A program made the position numbers and the translations under genes. From Candidatus Heimdallarchaeota archaeon (GTDB lineage Archaea; Asgardarchaeota; Heimdallarchaeia; Heimdallarchaeales; Heimdallarchaeaceae), in the NCBI GenBank assembly GCA_018238545.1, contig JABCTC010000020.1:1-64000 (forward strand): a stretch of 64,000 nt of DNA, in the 5' to 3' direction. The notes beneath the pieces are model-generated. The model was not told where the DNA came from, searched no databases, and saw only the letters and a list, made by a program, of their open reading frames with translations. Positions 18,693 to 28,755 of the stretch are shown in pieces (the stretch's first letter is position 1; each line of letters starts with the position of its first letter).

Positions 18693-20519
18693 CTATCTTC
18701 CTAAAAGATTCTTTAGAAACTTTAGTGGTCGAATAATAACATAAACTACTAATGGAACCATCAGGAAAAAGAGATAAAAGAAATTATTGTAATTGAATTC
18801 TTCATAAATAGGAATTTCGGCTAATGGATAAGGGTCTGTAGAATTTGAATCACCCAATATCAAGTAAGAACCCGAACCTTCATAATTGGACCACCAATTT
18901 CCCTGTTTGGTTTTTATCTCGTACCACGTATTATTCTGGGAATCATCATAAGCTTGAGGTAATCCATCAACAACTTTCGAAATAAAGCTATTGTGATGAA
19001 CAGTATTGAAATCTGATCCTACTTCTAACAAAAGTCCTAAATTCACCTGTTCTGGGGAGCCGTTATCTTCTAGATGATTATAAGAGATTTCACAATAATC
19101 TGATAAAAGAAGTCTAATCCCAGCAAGACCGTTATTGATGCAAGTATTATTTATTAAGCGATTATTGTTAGAGCTATACAACCAAATCCCAGAGGAAGAT
19201 CCTCCTTCACATAAAGTAGATTTAATTGTGGAATAGTTAGTATTGTGTAGATTTATCCCCCCATATCTATTTTTACAAATAACATTGTTTATTTCTATTT
19301 CTTCAGAGTCATAAATCCATATACTCCACGCAACCGACACCTTTGGCGTATTTACAATTTTAAGATTCTCCATTAAAATATCATTACAATTCCTAAGTGT
19401 AATTCCTATAAAACCTATTTCGCTATTATGATTTTGTATTGTTATGTCATTACCGAACACTATGAATATTTGCCCATAGATGGGTTCAGTTAGTTTAATA
19501 TTCACAGGTTCCTTGAAATAACCAAGGATTAAGTCATTTACAGTATTGTCCTCAAATGTATAAAGAAGATAATTTGCTTCATCATATGTTTCTCTTATGT
19601 CTAAACCAGTAACATAAAGCTTGTTTGATATAACTTCAGTAAAAGGAGATCTGTGAAATGACATTGATTTGTAGTTTGATGTAACAGTGTTATTCAATAC
19701 TTTTGCTGAGATTGAATCTGTTACAGCTATTCCAACATACCCATTATCATTGAAAACAGTGTTGTGTTCAATAATAGCATCATTTGAACTATGGCTTTGT
19801 ATTCCAGCTACGGAATTGTTAATACAAGTATTATTCTCTACTCTGGTTCCATTGGAATAACTGAGTTTTATCCCCGAGGCATGACCATTTTGTATTGCAA
19901 GGTTTTCTCTGACTTCTGAATTCAAACATCCTTCTAGGATGATTCCACCAGAATTCTTTTCACATATGTTGCCAACAATAGTAGCATTAGAGCACTCTTT
20001 TAGATGTATACCTGCCGACCTATCATTATCAAAGCAAATATTATTAATGATTTTGACTCCATGTGAATTTCCCCCCCAAATCCCCACAACATTGCTAAAT
20101 GAACAGCTGTTATTTTCTATTAGTCCATTAGCAAAACCAATGTTCTCAATATGGATTCCTGAAGAAGCAGCTTTTAAGAGACAATTACGTATCACAAAAT
20201 ATTTCGTTGTACTCTCTATTATAATTGCTCTACTGCTAGATGTTGTAATGTTGTAATTTTCGATGATGAAAGGATCATTAATTGTTCCTTCTCCATTGAA
20301 ACCATAATCTGTAAAGTTTTGATCAGAAATAATCTCTATAGCTGGATGTAAGATATATTCAATTGAATAGCTTTCTGAGACTTGCCGGTATTCTGGTAAA
20401 ACTACTCTTTCTACATCATCATTCATCGCAAATTTAGATTGGATAACTTGTGTGTTGGTACTAATGTAGAATAAAGGAAAAACGAAAACAGCAACAATTA
20501 GTAAGCATTTCAATCGCAA
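18693..20519 (-). CDS. Secreted NosD-like right-handed parallel beta-helix protein with C-terminal TM anchor
   Basis: Signal peptide; repeated 'IxNNTCxNNxxAGIxLxxSxxxxIxxN' repeats; C-terminal FFYLFFLMVPLVVYVIIRPL. Confidence 0.87.
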   Translation of the reverse strand: MRLKCLLIVAVFVFPLFYISTNTQVIQSKFAMNDDVERVVLPEYRQVSESYSIEYILHPAIEIISDQNFTDYGFNGEGTINDPFIIENYNITTSSSRAIIIESTTKYFVIRNCLLKAASSGIHIENIGFANGLIENNSCSFSNVVGIWGGNSHGVKIINNICFDNDRSAGIHLKECSNATIVGNICEKNSGGIILEGCLNSEVRENLAIQNGHASGIKLSYSNGTRVENNTCINNSVAGIQSHSSNDAIIEHNTVFNDNGYVGIAVTDSISAKVLNNTVTSNYKSMSFHRSPFTEVISNKLYVTGLDIRETYDEANYLLYTFEDNTVNDLILGYFKEPVNIKLTEPIYGQIFIVFGNDITIQNHNSEIGFIGITLRNCNDILMENLKIVNTPKVSVAWSIWIYDSEEIEINNVICKNRYGGINLHNTNYSTIKSTLCEGGSSSGIWLYSSNNNRLINNTCINNGLAGIRLLLSDYCEISYNHLEDNGSPEQVNLGLLLEVGSDFNTVHHNSFISKVVDGLPQAYDDSQNNTWYEIKTKQGNWWSNYEGSGSYLILGDSNSTDPYPLAEIPIYEEFNYNNFFYLFFLMVPLVVYVIIRPLKFLKNLLGR

Positions 20520-20570
20520 TAGTATCAGTAAATGATAGTTGAAAAGCTTGATAAGTTTTTTTCATTACAA

Positions 20571-20609
20571 CGCAAAGAGATTTTCTCACGTATTAGGAAA
20601 ATAACCTTG
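20571..20609. repeat. Dispersed 39-bp repeat, copy 2
   Basis: cgcaaagagattttctcacgtattaggaaaataaccttg; upstream of the minus-strand beta-helix gene. Confidence 0.7.
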
Positions 20610-20701
20610 TTGTTTAGAGGTCCTTATTGGAAGGGAGTGTCTGCCTTACACAGCTGTTTTCTATGGAAAAATTGAACGAAAATTAGATGAGAATTATTAG
20701 A

Positions 20702-21946
20702 TTATTTGTTTTCTAAATATTCTTCATAATTTTCTACATAATGTGTGTTCTGTAGCGGGTAAGGTAATGTTTCAACTACTGTTTTAGTGATCTTGTGGGT
20801 AAACATTATACCTTTTTTAGACATTGTATTGTTCTTAATATATCCCATCAATTTCAGAATAGACACAAAGAGTTTGATTCCAAGGTTTACCTCCCCTTCA
20901 ATAGTACCCTTTAAATCATAAAGCATTCTTGCAAACTTTCGCCAGTCATCACTAGACTTCTCTTTTGTTGCAACGAGTGCCTTATTCTTGCTAGTTTCGG
21001 AGTTTTTCAAATATATGTCAAGCTCTGGATTAACAACTTTCCATGAACCATAAGTGGAGAAAGCAGCGGGTCCAAATCCAAAATAGTCTTCAATTAACTC
21101 GTCTCTTGATGAATCATAGACTTCATCTCCTTTAGCAAAAATCCATATGCCCTTTCTTATATATTCGTGTCTCATCATTATTTCGTTAGCCTTTTCAATG
21201 AGAATAAATTGATCGTCATCTGACAAACTTGGCTGTACAGCTAATTCCCCAATTTGCATAAAAGGATAAATTGTAATTTGATCTGGATTTAGTAAAGAAA
21301 TTTGTTCTATGTCATATAGAAATGAATCAGGTCGTTGTTCTGGAAGGCCTATCATTAGATCCACATTCACCCAAAGTCCAAGCTTTTGAGCTTTTTTAAC
21401 TATTTTTCCGATTTTTTCTTTCTTGGTAACAGTTCTTCCACTTTTAGACAGAGTTACTGCTGATAAACTTTCTACACCTATGCTTATTTTAGTGAATCCG
21501 ATGTCGCGAAGTCCATCTAGATACTTACTATCTATTATAGAGGGGAGCAGTTCTATTCCCATAGTTGAAACAGTGATATTTTCGTGAATTTTGTTAATTA
21601 TCTTTTTTAGTTCTGGAATCTTTAGGGTGTTCGGTGTACCTCCACCAATGTATAACCAGGTAGCCTCCCCTTTCAGTCCACTTCCCTCAATCTCTTTCAT
21701 TATAGCTGAAATATATTGATTTTTCTTCTTTTCATTGAATATTTCTTTATAGAATGGACAAAAAGCACATTTTGAAAAACAAAACGGAACGTGCAAATAT
21801 ACACCAAAGGAACCTTTAGTTACAACCTTTGGAACTTCCTCATATCTATACACTGTTTTCTGAAAAGATTTGACCATCATTTCTTTACTTTTTTTAGTTA
21901 TCATTGTTTTGCACAGTTTAAATTTGGGAAACGCCTTTTTCAACAA
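20702..21946 (-). CDS. HemN/HemW-like radical SAM protein
   Basis: GVYLHVPFCFSKCAFCPFYKE (CxxxCxxC), WLYIGGGTPNTL, KISIGVESLSAVTLSKSGR, NVDLMIGLPEQRPDSFLYDIE. Confidence 0.85.
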   Translation of the reverse strand: MLKKAFPKFKLCKTMITKKSKEMMVKSFQKTVYRYEEVPKVVTKGSFGVYLHVPFCFSKCAFCPFYKEIFNEKKKNQYISAIMKEIEGSGLKGEATWLYIGGGTPNTLKIPELKKIINKIHENITVSTMGIELLPSIIDSKYLDGLRDIGFTKISIGVESLSAVTLSKSGRTVTKKEKIGKIVKKAQKLGLWVNVDLMIGLPEQRPDSFLYDIEQISLLNPDQITIYPFMQIGELAVQPSLSDDDQFILIEKANEIMMRHEYIRKGIWIFAKGDEVYDSSRDELIEDYFGFGPAAFSTYGSWKVVNPELDIYLKNSETSKNKALVATKEKSSDDWRKFARMLYDLKGTIEGEVNLGIKLFVSILKLMGYIKNNTMSKKGIMFTHKITKTVVETLPYPLQNTHYVENYEEYLENK

Positions 21947-21976
21947 TAAATAAGTGTTACGATGCGTAAAAGGGTG

Positions 21977-22402
21977 TTACTTTATTGATGCGATAACTAT
22001 GTCGCCTGTTAATACTCCTTTGAACGAGAGGACATCGTCTTTAAATTTATGCAATTCGTGATACTTTCCGCGGAGAATGGTAGTCTCTAAACATAATTCA
22101 TGCGAAACATGAGCATGCATAGTAGAAATAATCAGATTCTCATTCTTATGTTGAAGCTCAGTTAATTTTGCTGTGCTATCAAAATTGTGATGGTCGAAAA
22201 TGTAAGTTAGTGTTCCTACTACTTCGATCTGAGGATTCTTTTCAATATCTTCTTTTACTAGATATTCTCTGATGATGTATCTAATGGCCTCAGATCTGTT
22301 TGGAAATCCTTTTTCCTCGATCCATATATCAAACTTCATTAGTAATTCAGGATCAAAGGAAACACCCGTTCTTGTAACCAATTCCTTCTTACCAGATTTC
22401 AT
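21977..22402 (-). CDS. nikR: Nickel-responsive regulator NikR-type (RHH + ACT-like domain)
   Basis: RTGVSFDPELLMKFDIWIEEKGFPNRSEAIRYIIREYL...YIFDHH...THAHVSHELCLETTILRG-like metal site (actual MHAHVSHELCLETTILRG). Confidence 0.93.
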   Translation of the reverse strand: MKSGKKELVTRTGVSFDPELLMKFDIWIEEKGFPNRSEAIRYIIREYLVKEDIEKNPQIEVVGTLTYIFDHHNFDSTAKLTELQHKNENLIISTMHAHVSHELCLETTILRGKYHELHKFKDDVLSFKGVLTGDIVIASIK

Positions 22403-22521
22403 ATTCAGTTTCTGAAGCTCCTTAATTCATAAAAAACTTCCTACTTTTTCATAATACATCCTATAGTTTTGATTCACTTACATTTAAATAAACCAAATTA
22501 GATTAATTATCTAGATTCAAA

Positions 22522-22974
22522 ATGTTTGGGAAAATTACTAAAGAAGATTTTAAGTATGTACTTCTTAACTCGAAGAATGAAATATCTTCTATTTTTGATT
22601 TGCTAGACGAACAAGAAGCATTAGATATATTGTCTCTCCTGTACTTCGAAAATGTTACATATGACACACTAAAAAGAGAGCTATCTCATTTTGACAAAAA
22701 TATTTTATCAAATTACGTAGTAAAATTGTGGGATTTTGGGATTATTGAACTTGATCGTAAGGATAGATATCAACTAACAAAAACTGGCAAAAAATTTCTT
22801 GAAATAACAATACAACTGGTTTTTAATGCCTTTTTCAATGATGAAGTTGTTGATGAAAAGATGAAGACAATCTTAATTCAACATATTGGGAAGGAAGAAC
22901 TAGCAAAATTCAAAAAAGAAATAAAAAGGAATAAGCGTAAAGGTAAACTATATGGTAGGAGTCGCAGCAGATAA
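22522..22974 (+). CDS. Winged-helix-like putative transcriptional regulator
   Basis: LDEQEALDILSLLYFENVTYDTLKRELSHFDKNILSNYVVKLWDFGIIELDRKDRYQLTKTGKKFLE, typical wHTH pattern. Confidence 0.6.
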   Translation: MFGKITKEDFKYVLLNSKNEISSIFDLLDEQEALDILSLLYFENVTYDTLKRELSHFDKNILSNYVVKLWDFGIIELDRKDRYQLTKTGKKFLEITIQLVFNAFFNDEVVDEKMKTILIQHIGKEELAKFKKEIKRNKRKGKLYGRSRSR

Positions 22975-23082
22975 GCTGTGTTCTCTTACAACAGCTGAAG
23001 AAACTAAATATTGTTACTCATATAACCTTCCATTTTACCTATACCTTTAAATCCGGGTTGAATTCTGTAAGTTGATTGTTGA

Positions 23083-24429
23083 ATGAGTTCGTTATTTTTA
23101 AGCAAAGTGAAGAATCGTTTACCTCCAAGGAATTTGTTGCCTTTATTATTTGCTTACTTATTCGATAGTCTAGCCATATCCAGTTACTGGATATTTTTTG
23201 GTATATGGTTGAATGAAGAGTTAATTACACCTGAAGCAGGATTCCAATATCCTTACTTGATGTTAACCATAGTACTTGCAGTCCCTGGGCTTGTTTCAAT
23301 TATAGGCAGTTCAATATTTAGCACTTTTTCAGATAAGACTGGACGAAGAAAAGAAATTATGTTTATTGCAAGACTGCTACTTATGGCTCAATGTATATTA
23401 CTAATATTTTTCAATAGTGTTCCTTGGCACATTCTTCTAATTTTAGGGGTGTTTGGCGTTCATAATGTGTTCTATATAATGCATAATACTTTGAGTACAA
23501 CAATTTGTCATCCCGATAAACGAGGTGAGGTTTCAAGTTTTCAGATGTTCTTTGCCAGTCTTGGATGGATGATTGGAAGCAGTGTGTCTGGTCTGATCTA
23601 TGAAAATTTGGGCATGATTGGTGGACTAAGTTTTGGTGCTGGATTTGCCCTTATTACAGGAATAGTAACTATGTTCTCACCTTCTAAACCAAGTGTTGAA
23701 GAGGGCGATGAGGTAGGAGATTCAGATATACTTATCCAAAACCCTGAAGAGAATTCATCTGAGAAGATAGAGCTAAGCAACAAAAATCACACCTACAAAT
23801 CAGCTAGTTATTGGCAGATCTTAATTCGTAGAAGCGTTTTATTTCTTCTTGTAGTTTTGGCAGTATTAGATTTTGGTTTTGGTTCTTTCAATATTTTATC
23901 CTCTGTTTATCTTAAAGAAATAGGACTATCGTCAAATTTCATCGGCTATTCAAGCACGATAGCCACTTTTCTTGGAATGATTTTTCTACTATTCATCGGA
24001 AGAATATTAGATAAGAAAGGAAGGAGACCAGTGTTATTAATAGCAATTGCGGCTTATCCGATTTTGTTCTTGTTTATGTATTTATTCTCTGACTATTGGA
24101 TAATTATATTCCTTCTTTATTCTTATCCACTTTATGCTTTAAAGATACCCGCAGCTAATGTGATTATGTCTGATGTTACTAAACCCAAAGAAAGAGCAAG
24201 AGGGATGAGTTTATTGCAATTTCAGAACACTATATTTATTTATATTGGTGCTTTTCTTGGTGCATTTATTGCAGATGTTTCACCAATGGGATTGTTAACC
24301 CTTCCTCTGTTTCCATTATCTTTCGGAGCAATTGCATTTGTTTTAGCAATATTTATGATTAAAGAAACAAATAAGAAACTTCTAGGCAAGAATATTCCAC
24401 AATTTTTAGAAAAGAATCGAACTAGTTAA
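23083..24429 (+). CDS. Major facilitator superfamily transporter
   Basis: Multiple TM segments; loop motifs FSDKTGRRKEIMFIARL and GRILDKKGRRPVLLIAI. Confidence 0.9.
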   Translation: MSSLFLSKVKNRLPPRNLLPLLFAYLFDSLAISSYWIFFGIWLNEELITPEAGFQYPYLMLTIVLAVPGLVSIIGSSIFSTFSDKTGRRKEIMFIARLLLMAQCILLIFFNSVPWHILLILGVFGVHNVFYIMHNTLSTTICHPDKRGEVSSFQMFFASLGWMIGSSVSGLIYENLGMIGGLSFGAGFALITGIVTMFSPSKPSVEEGDEVGDSDILIQNPEENSSEKIELSNKNHTYKSASYWQILIRRSVLFLLVVLAVLDFGFGSFNILSSVYLKEIGLSSNFIGYSSTIATFLGMIFLLFIGRILDKKGRRPVLLIAIAAYPILFLFMYLFSDYWIIIFLLYSYPLYALKIPAANVIMSDVTKPKERARGMSLLQFQNTIFIYIGAFLGAFIADVSPMGLLTLPLFPLSFGAIAFVLAIFMIKETNKKLLGKNIPQFLEKNRTS

Positions 24430-24444
24430 AGAAAGATTTGAAAA

Positions 24445-24950
24445 TCAAATTATTATGTTATTAATAATGTCTTTAGTCACCTTGTTATTTTTAACTATAC
24501 CCCATGTGCAGAACTTAAATTGCTCCCATCTCTCAAACAGATTACTACTGTCAATTGCAAGTAAGAATCCGAAATAGAGCGTTAATATTATTCCATGACT
24601 TACTATCAGGATTGTCTTTTCAGTGTGTTCTTTATCTATTTTTGCTATTTCATCTCTAAATCTCTTAAGAGCATTTTCAGCTGTTTCAATAACTCTTTCT
24701 CCTCTATTAAGTTCATTTAAAGCAGAATTTGTAATAATTTTTTTTCTATGCTTTTAGCTATATAGTGTGCAGTTTGAATGGCTTTTTTTTCTGTAGATGA
24801 TAATATTACGTCTACATCAAGAAATATTTTATTATCACAAAGCTGGCTTACTTGCTCTATCCCTTCATCCCTTAAAATCCATTTATAGGCAGGTTTCTTA
24901 GGATCAATTTTAGTTAAAGCATGTCGAAGGAAGATGAATTTGTTATTCAT
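24445..24950 (-). pseudogene. Histidine-phosphatase/phosphoglycerate-mutase-like gene interrupted by one frameshift in an A8 run
   Basis: First frame MNNKFIFLRHALTKIDP...VDVILSSTEKKAIQTAHYIAKSIEKK, then -1 frame IITNSALNELNRGERVIETAENALKRFRDEIAKIDKEHTEKTILIVSHGIILTLYF...* (LRHA and SHG motifs in different frames). Could also be assembly error or recoding. Confidence 0.75.
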
Positions 24951-25006
24951 TGAATCATTGATGTAAACAAAGCAAGGTATAAAAAAATTGTGAAAAAAAG
25001 AGGGAA

Positions 25007-26677
25007 TTAACAGGAATCTTCGTATAGTTTAACTAACCTGTCTCTAACTGCTTCACTTCTATATTCAGGAAGAATCATTGGCGAATATCTTTTTTCTTTC
25101 ATTTTTAAAGCATCTAATGTTTCTATTGTTTTCCTTACATGATCCAAAGATAATTTTCCTGGATTTCCACCTTTCTTTTTGTATTCTTTAGCTGCTGTTA
25201 TACCTGCTCGTCTTCCGAATACATTTACTTCTAATAGTGAATTACCCATTAAACGATTCTTTCCATGAACTCCGCCAGAGATTTCGCCTGCTGCTAAAAG
25301 ACCTTTGAGCGAAGTATAACAGTTTTCATTATGTAAAACTCCTCCATTTTGATAGTGGAGTGTCGGATAAACAAGAATGGGATCTTTAGTGATATCAATA
25401 TCGAAACGTTGCATCATTCGATACATGGCACTTAGATTTTTCTCAATTGTACCTTTTCCTTTTAGTTCTTCTATCAATGGGCTGTCCAACCAAATACCTC
25501 TCATACCTGTAGGCGTTTCAATGTAATTATCTGTGGATGCACAACATTTGATAAATGAAGAAGCTTCAACATCTCTTGGTTCAAGTGGATAACAAATTTG
25601 TTCTCCATCGTATCCTAATACTTGTCCTCCTAGACTTCTGACTTTCTCAGTTATGAGCAGCCCGAGTATTTGCTCTGGAAAAGCAGCACCTGTAGGGTGG
25701 AATTGGGTAGATTCAAGATTTCGGAGTTTAGCTCCTGCGCGATAAGCTATTACTAATCCATCAGCTGTAGCTCCATAATGGTTAGTTGTTGGAAAACCAG
25801 CAACATGTAATCTACCAAAACCACCTGTTGTTAAGATTGTAACTTTAGCTTTAACTACGAAATACTGCTTAGTTTCGATGTTATAAAGAATAGTTCCAAC
25901 AATTCTTCCTGTTTCATCTGTTAGTAGTTCAACAGCTGGAGAAAATTCTAGGACTGGGATTTCCTTGTTGATGACTTCATCTTTCAAAGTACGGAAAATT
26001 TCCATTCCTGTGTAATCTTTTGAACAGTGCATTCTATTTCTAGATGTACCACCACCTGGATTTTCAACAAAACTTCCATCTGGGTTTTGGTCATACATTA
26101 TCCCTAGTTCTTTGTGCCATTGAATGATTTTTGGTCCATCATTCACTAGAGCTTTTGCCAATTTAGGTTTATTATCAAAATGCCCACCACCTAAAACATC
26201 AAGGTAATGAATGAGAGGAGAATCTACTGGACGATCTGCAGCTTGAATGCCTCCTTGAGCCATAACAGTGTTACAATCACCCAATCTTAATTTAGTAACA
26301 ATTAAGATTTTATCTGCTGGTACTCCTTCTTTTACTGCCCATAAAGCAGCTGAATTGCCTGCACCACCAGCTCCAATTATTAGCACACCAACATCATAAT
26401 CAATTTGAGATAAATCAATATCATCAGGGTTAACTACTGGGTAAGCCTCGATTACATCTGCTACTTCATTAGGTATGTTAATGCCCTTGTTGGGTCCCCA
26501 TCTCAGATCTCTTTTAAATTTTGGATTGTAATCTGGATGATAATTATCAAGCACTTCTTTTCTTTCAGCTTCAGTTAAATCTGCTTTAATTTCAGTCAAA
26601 CGTTTAGCTCTAGTTTTGTTAACATTTTCTATGCTTTTGCGCATATTTTCAGGATATCCTCTTATCATCATAATCAC
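25007..26677 (-). CDS. Fumarate reductase/succinate dehydrogenase-type flavoprotein (soluble, TfrA-like)
   Basis: VGVLIIGAGGAGNSAALWAVKEG...NTVMAQGGIQAA...STQFHPTGA...GGVLHNENCYTSLKGLLAAGEISGGVHGKNRLMGNSLLEVNVFGRRAG. Confidence 0.93.
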   Translation of the reverse strand: MIMMIRGYPENMRKSIENVNKTRAKRLTEIKADLTEAERKEVLDNYHPDYNPKFKRDLRWGPNKGINIPNEVADVIEAYPVVNPDDIDLSQIDYDVGVLIIGAGGAGNSAALWAVKEGVPADKILIVTKLRLGDCNTVMAQGGIQAADRPVDSPLIHYLDVLGGGHFDNKPKLAKALVNDGPKIIQWHKELGIMYDQNPDGSFVENPGGGTSRNRMHCSKDYTGMEIFRTLKDEVINKEIPVLEFSPAVELLTDETGRIVGTILYNIETKQYFVVKAKVTILTTGGFGRLHVAGFPTTNHYGATADGLVIAYRAGAKLRNLESTQFHPTGAAFPEQILGLLITEKVRSLGGQVLGYDGEQICYPLEPRDVEASSFIKCCASTDNYIETPTGMRGIWLDSPLIEELKGKGTIEKNLSAMYRMMQRFDIDITKDPILVYPTLHYQNGGVLHNENCYTSLKGLLAAGEISGGVHGKNRLMGNSLLEVNVFGRRAGITAAKEYKKKGGNPGKLSLDHVRKTIETLDALKMKEKRYSPMILPEYRSEAVRDRLVKLYEDSC

Positions 26678-27399
26678 GCCTTTTTCTGATCAACAAAATC
26701 TCTTTCATGATAATATTTGTGTCGTAATTTATCCTCAGGAAGAGACATAAGTTCTTTGAACCCTTCTTCAAAAACACCATCTTCAATTTCTCTTACTCTC
26801 TTTTCAAGAGTTTCTGGAGGTTTCATATTATATTTTCCGTGTAGTCTTCTTACTAAAGTAGCTACATGATATTGTGGGATTTCAGCAGGGCAACGAATTG
26901 CACATAAACCGCATTGCACACAGTCAAAACTCACTGCAGCTGCTTTATCGATTTCCCCATGCAAGCAATGTTGCACATAATCCATAACTTGAATTTCTTG
27001 TGGGCATACTCTTGAGCAAGCGTTGCAACTTAGACATCGAGCCACTTCAGGATAGTAACGAAGTATTGTACTTGCTATAGGATCAAGAGTGTCAATATCA
27101 TATTTTGCTTTATTTGCAGGAACGAAGGGCATTTGTGTGAGATACATTCCTTCTTCAACTTGAGTTTGGCAAGCTAAAGCGGTGTATATTCTGAAATCTC
27201 CTTCCTTGCGATAAACGGTAGCACACGCTCCACAAAAGCCAGCACGACATCCACTGCCTCTTGTAAGTTTGAATCCCGCATATTCTATTGCTTTCATTAT
27301 GGTTAATGATGAAGGAACTTCATACATGCTCCCCATAATGTAAATTTTTACCATCTGGGTTTGATTTTCTGCTTTTGTTTTTGATTTTGTTTTTGCCAT
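26674..27399 (-). CDS. Fumarate reductase/succinate dehydrogenase-type iron-sulfur subunit
   Basis: GSGCRAGFCGACATVYR (2Fe-2S-like) and CLSCNACSRVCPQE, CVQCGLCAIRCPAEI. Confidence 0.9.
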   Translation of the reverse strand: MAKTKSKTKAENQTQMVKIYIMGSMYEVPSSLTIMKAIEYAGFKLTRGSGCRAGFCGACATVYRKEGDFRIYTALACQTQVEEGMYLTQMPFVPANKAKYDIDTLDPIASTILRYYPEVARCLSCNACSRVCPQEIQVMDYVQHCLHGEIDKAAAVSFDCVQCGLCAIRCPAEIPQYHVATLVRRLHGKYNMKPPETLEKRVREIEDGVFEEGFKELMSLPEDKLRHKYYHERDFVDQKKA

Positions 27400-27409
27400 T
27401 TTTAACCCT

Positions 27410-28318
27410 CTATTTCTTTTTCCCTAGTAGTCCTAACTCTTTAAGTAAGGTTTTTGGATTTATGTGATGATCTTCAAAATGATTTACTTTTTGTGGTAAT
27501 CCCATTGCTATAGCCATCAGTTGTGTAAAATAAAAAATGGGTATGGGATCTTTTTCTACACCTAGTTTTTCTAATTCTACTTGTTGATTATCAAGATTAT
27601 AAGCACACAAAGGACATGCTACGATCAAAGCATTTGCGCCAGTTTTCTTTGCATTTCTGATGATTTTAACAACTTGAGAATTTACAATATCGTCTCTATC
27701 TACAATATGATAGGAACCACAACATTGTTTGAAGTAAGGCCAATCAACTACTTCAGCTCCCAATGATAGAGCAATACTTTCCATAACTGTGGGCATCTCT
27801 TCGTCATCTATTTTAGCTTTTTCTGGATGTAGAAGCATACAGCCATAATACGAAGCAATTTTCATCCCCTCTAATGGATTAGTTACTTTTTTTGCGATAT
27901 TTTCATAACCAACATTGTCTCTGAGAATTTCTAGAAAATGCTTAACTTCCATATCTCCCTCGTAAACTAAATCATCGTTTTCTAGTTGAAAATTAATTTT
28001 CTCAAGATCATTTGGATTTTCTTTTACTTCTGCATTTACTATTTTCAAAGTAGAATTACACATTGAACATAAGGTTGTAACTTGATTAGGAGAACCCTCT
28101 AATTCTTTAACATGTTTTGATGCTCTAGATAGAACTCTAACTGGAGCAATCCTTCTCATTAAATTATCAGTTGTCATGGTTTGAACTGTTCCACAACAAT
28201 TCCATTCAGGCATTTCTACTAGTTCCGCATCTAATTCTTTAGATACAGCAATTGCTGATTGTTCAAATCCTTTGGCTTCAGTTTTTAAATTACACCCGGG
28301 AAAGTAGGAATTTTTCAT
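27410..28318 (-). CDS. hdrB: HdrB-like heterodisulfide reductase subunit B (two CCG domains)
   Basis: YFPGCNLKTEAKG...EWNCCGTVQT...LCSMCNSTLKIVN...YYGCMLLHP...KQCCGSYHIVDR...CPLCAYNLD. Confidence 0.93.
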   Translation of the reverse strand: MKNSYFPGCNLKTEAKGFEQSAIAVSKELDAELVEMPEWNCCGTVQTMTTDNLMRRIAPVRVLSRASKHVKELEGSPNQVTTLCSMCNSTLKIVNAEVKENPNDLEKINFQLENDDLVYEGDMEVKHFLEILRDNVGYENIAKKVTNPLEGMKIASYYGCMLLHPEKAKIDDEEMPTVMESIALSLGAEVVDWPYFKQCCGSYHIVDRDDIVNSQVVKIIRNAKKTGANALIVACPLCAYNLDNQQVELEKLGVEKDPIPIFYFTQLMAIAMGLPQKVNHFEDHHINPKTLLKELGLLGKKK

Positions 28319-28330
28319 TTATTCACCTTA

Positions 28331-28744
28331 TTATAATTCTGATTTTTTACGGAAGCTCCCAACCAATGCAATATTGGGTATCTTCTTCAACAACTCTTCT
28401 GGCAAATCTAGCCTCTCAATTGTTTCTGGTTCATAGCGTAAGGTATACTCACGTATAGCTTCCATAACGGCTGCAACATCAATTTCTCTTGGACATCGAA
28501 CAGTACATGTTAAGCAACTTGCACATACCCAATGGGTATTTGATTGCAGAACCTTCTCCTTTTTTCCTAATTGTACAAGTTGCATTGTATGATTTATTGT
28601 TTTTTCCATAAGGTTACTAAAAGCGCAACCAGCAGAACATTTTCCGCATTGATAACAACTAAAGATGTTCTGTCCAGATATTTCTTCTATCTTTGAAGTG
28701 AACTCTTTTTCAGATTCTCCAAATTCTATATAATCATAAGACAT
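28331..28744 (-). CDS. hdrC: HdrC-like heterodisulfide reductase subunit C
   Basis: CYQCGKCSAGCAFSNLM and CASCLTCTVRCPREIDVAAVMEAIREY. Confidence 0.92.
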   Translation of the reverse strand: MSYDYIEFGESEKEFTSKIEEISGQNIFSCYQCGKCSAGCAFSNLMEKTINHTMQLVQLGKKEKVLQSNTHWVCASCLTCTVRCPREIDVAAVMEAIREYTLRYEPETIERLDLPEELLKKIPNIALVGSFRKKSEL

Positions 28745-28755
28745 ATTTTTCGCCT

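Noticed and set aside
28252-28290. 'gttcaaatcc' as a tRNA T-arm
   Set aside because: It lies inside hdrB coding sequence and has no cloverleaf context.
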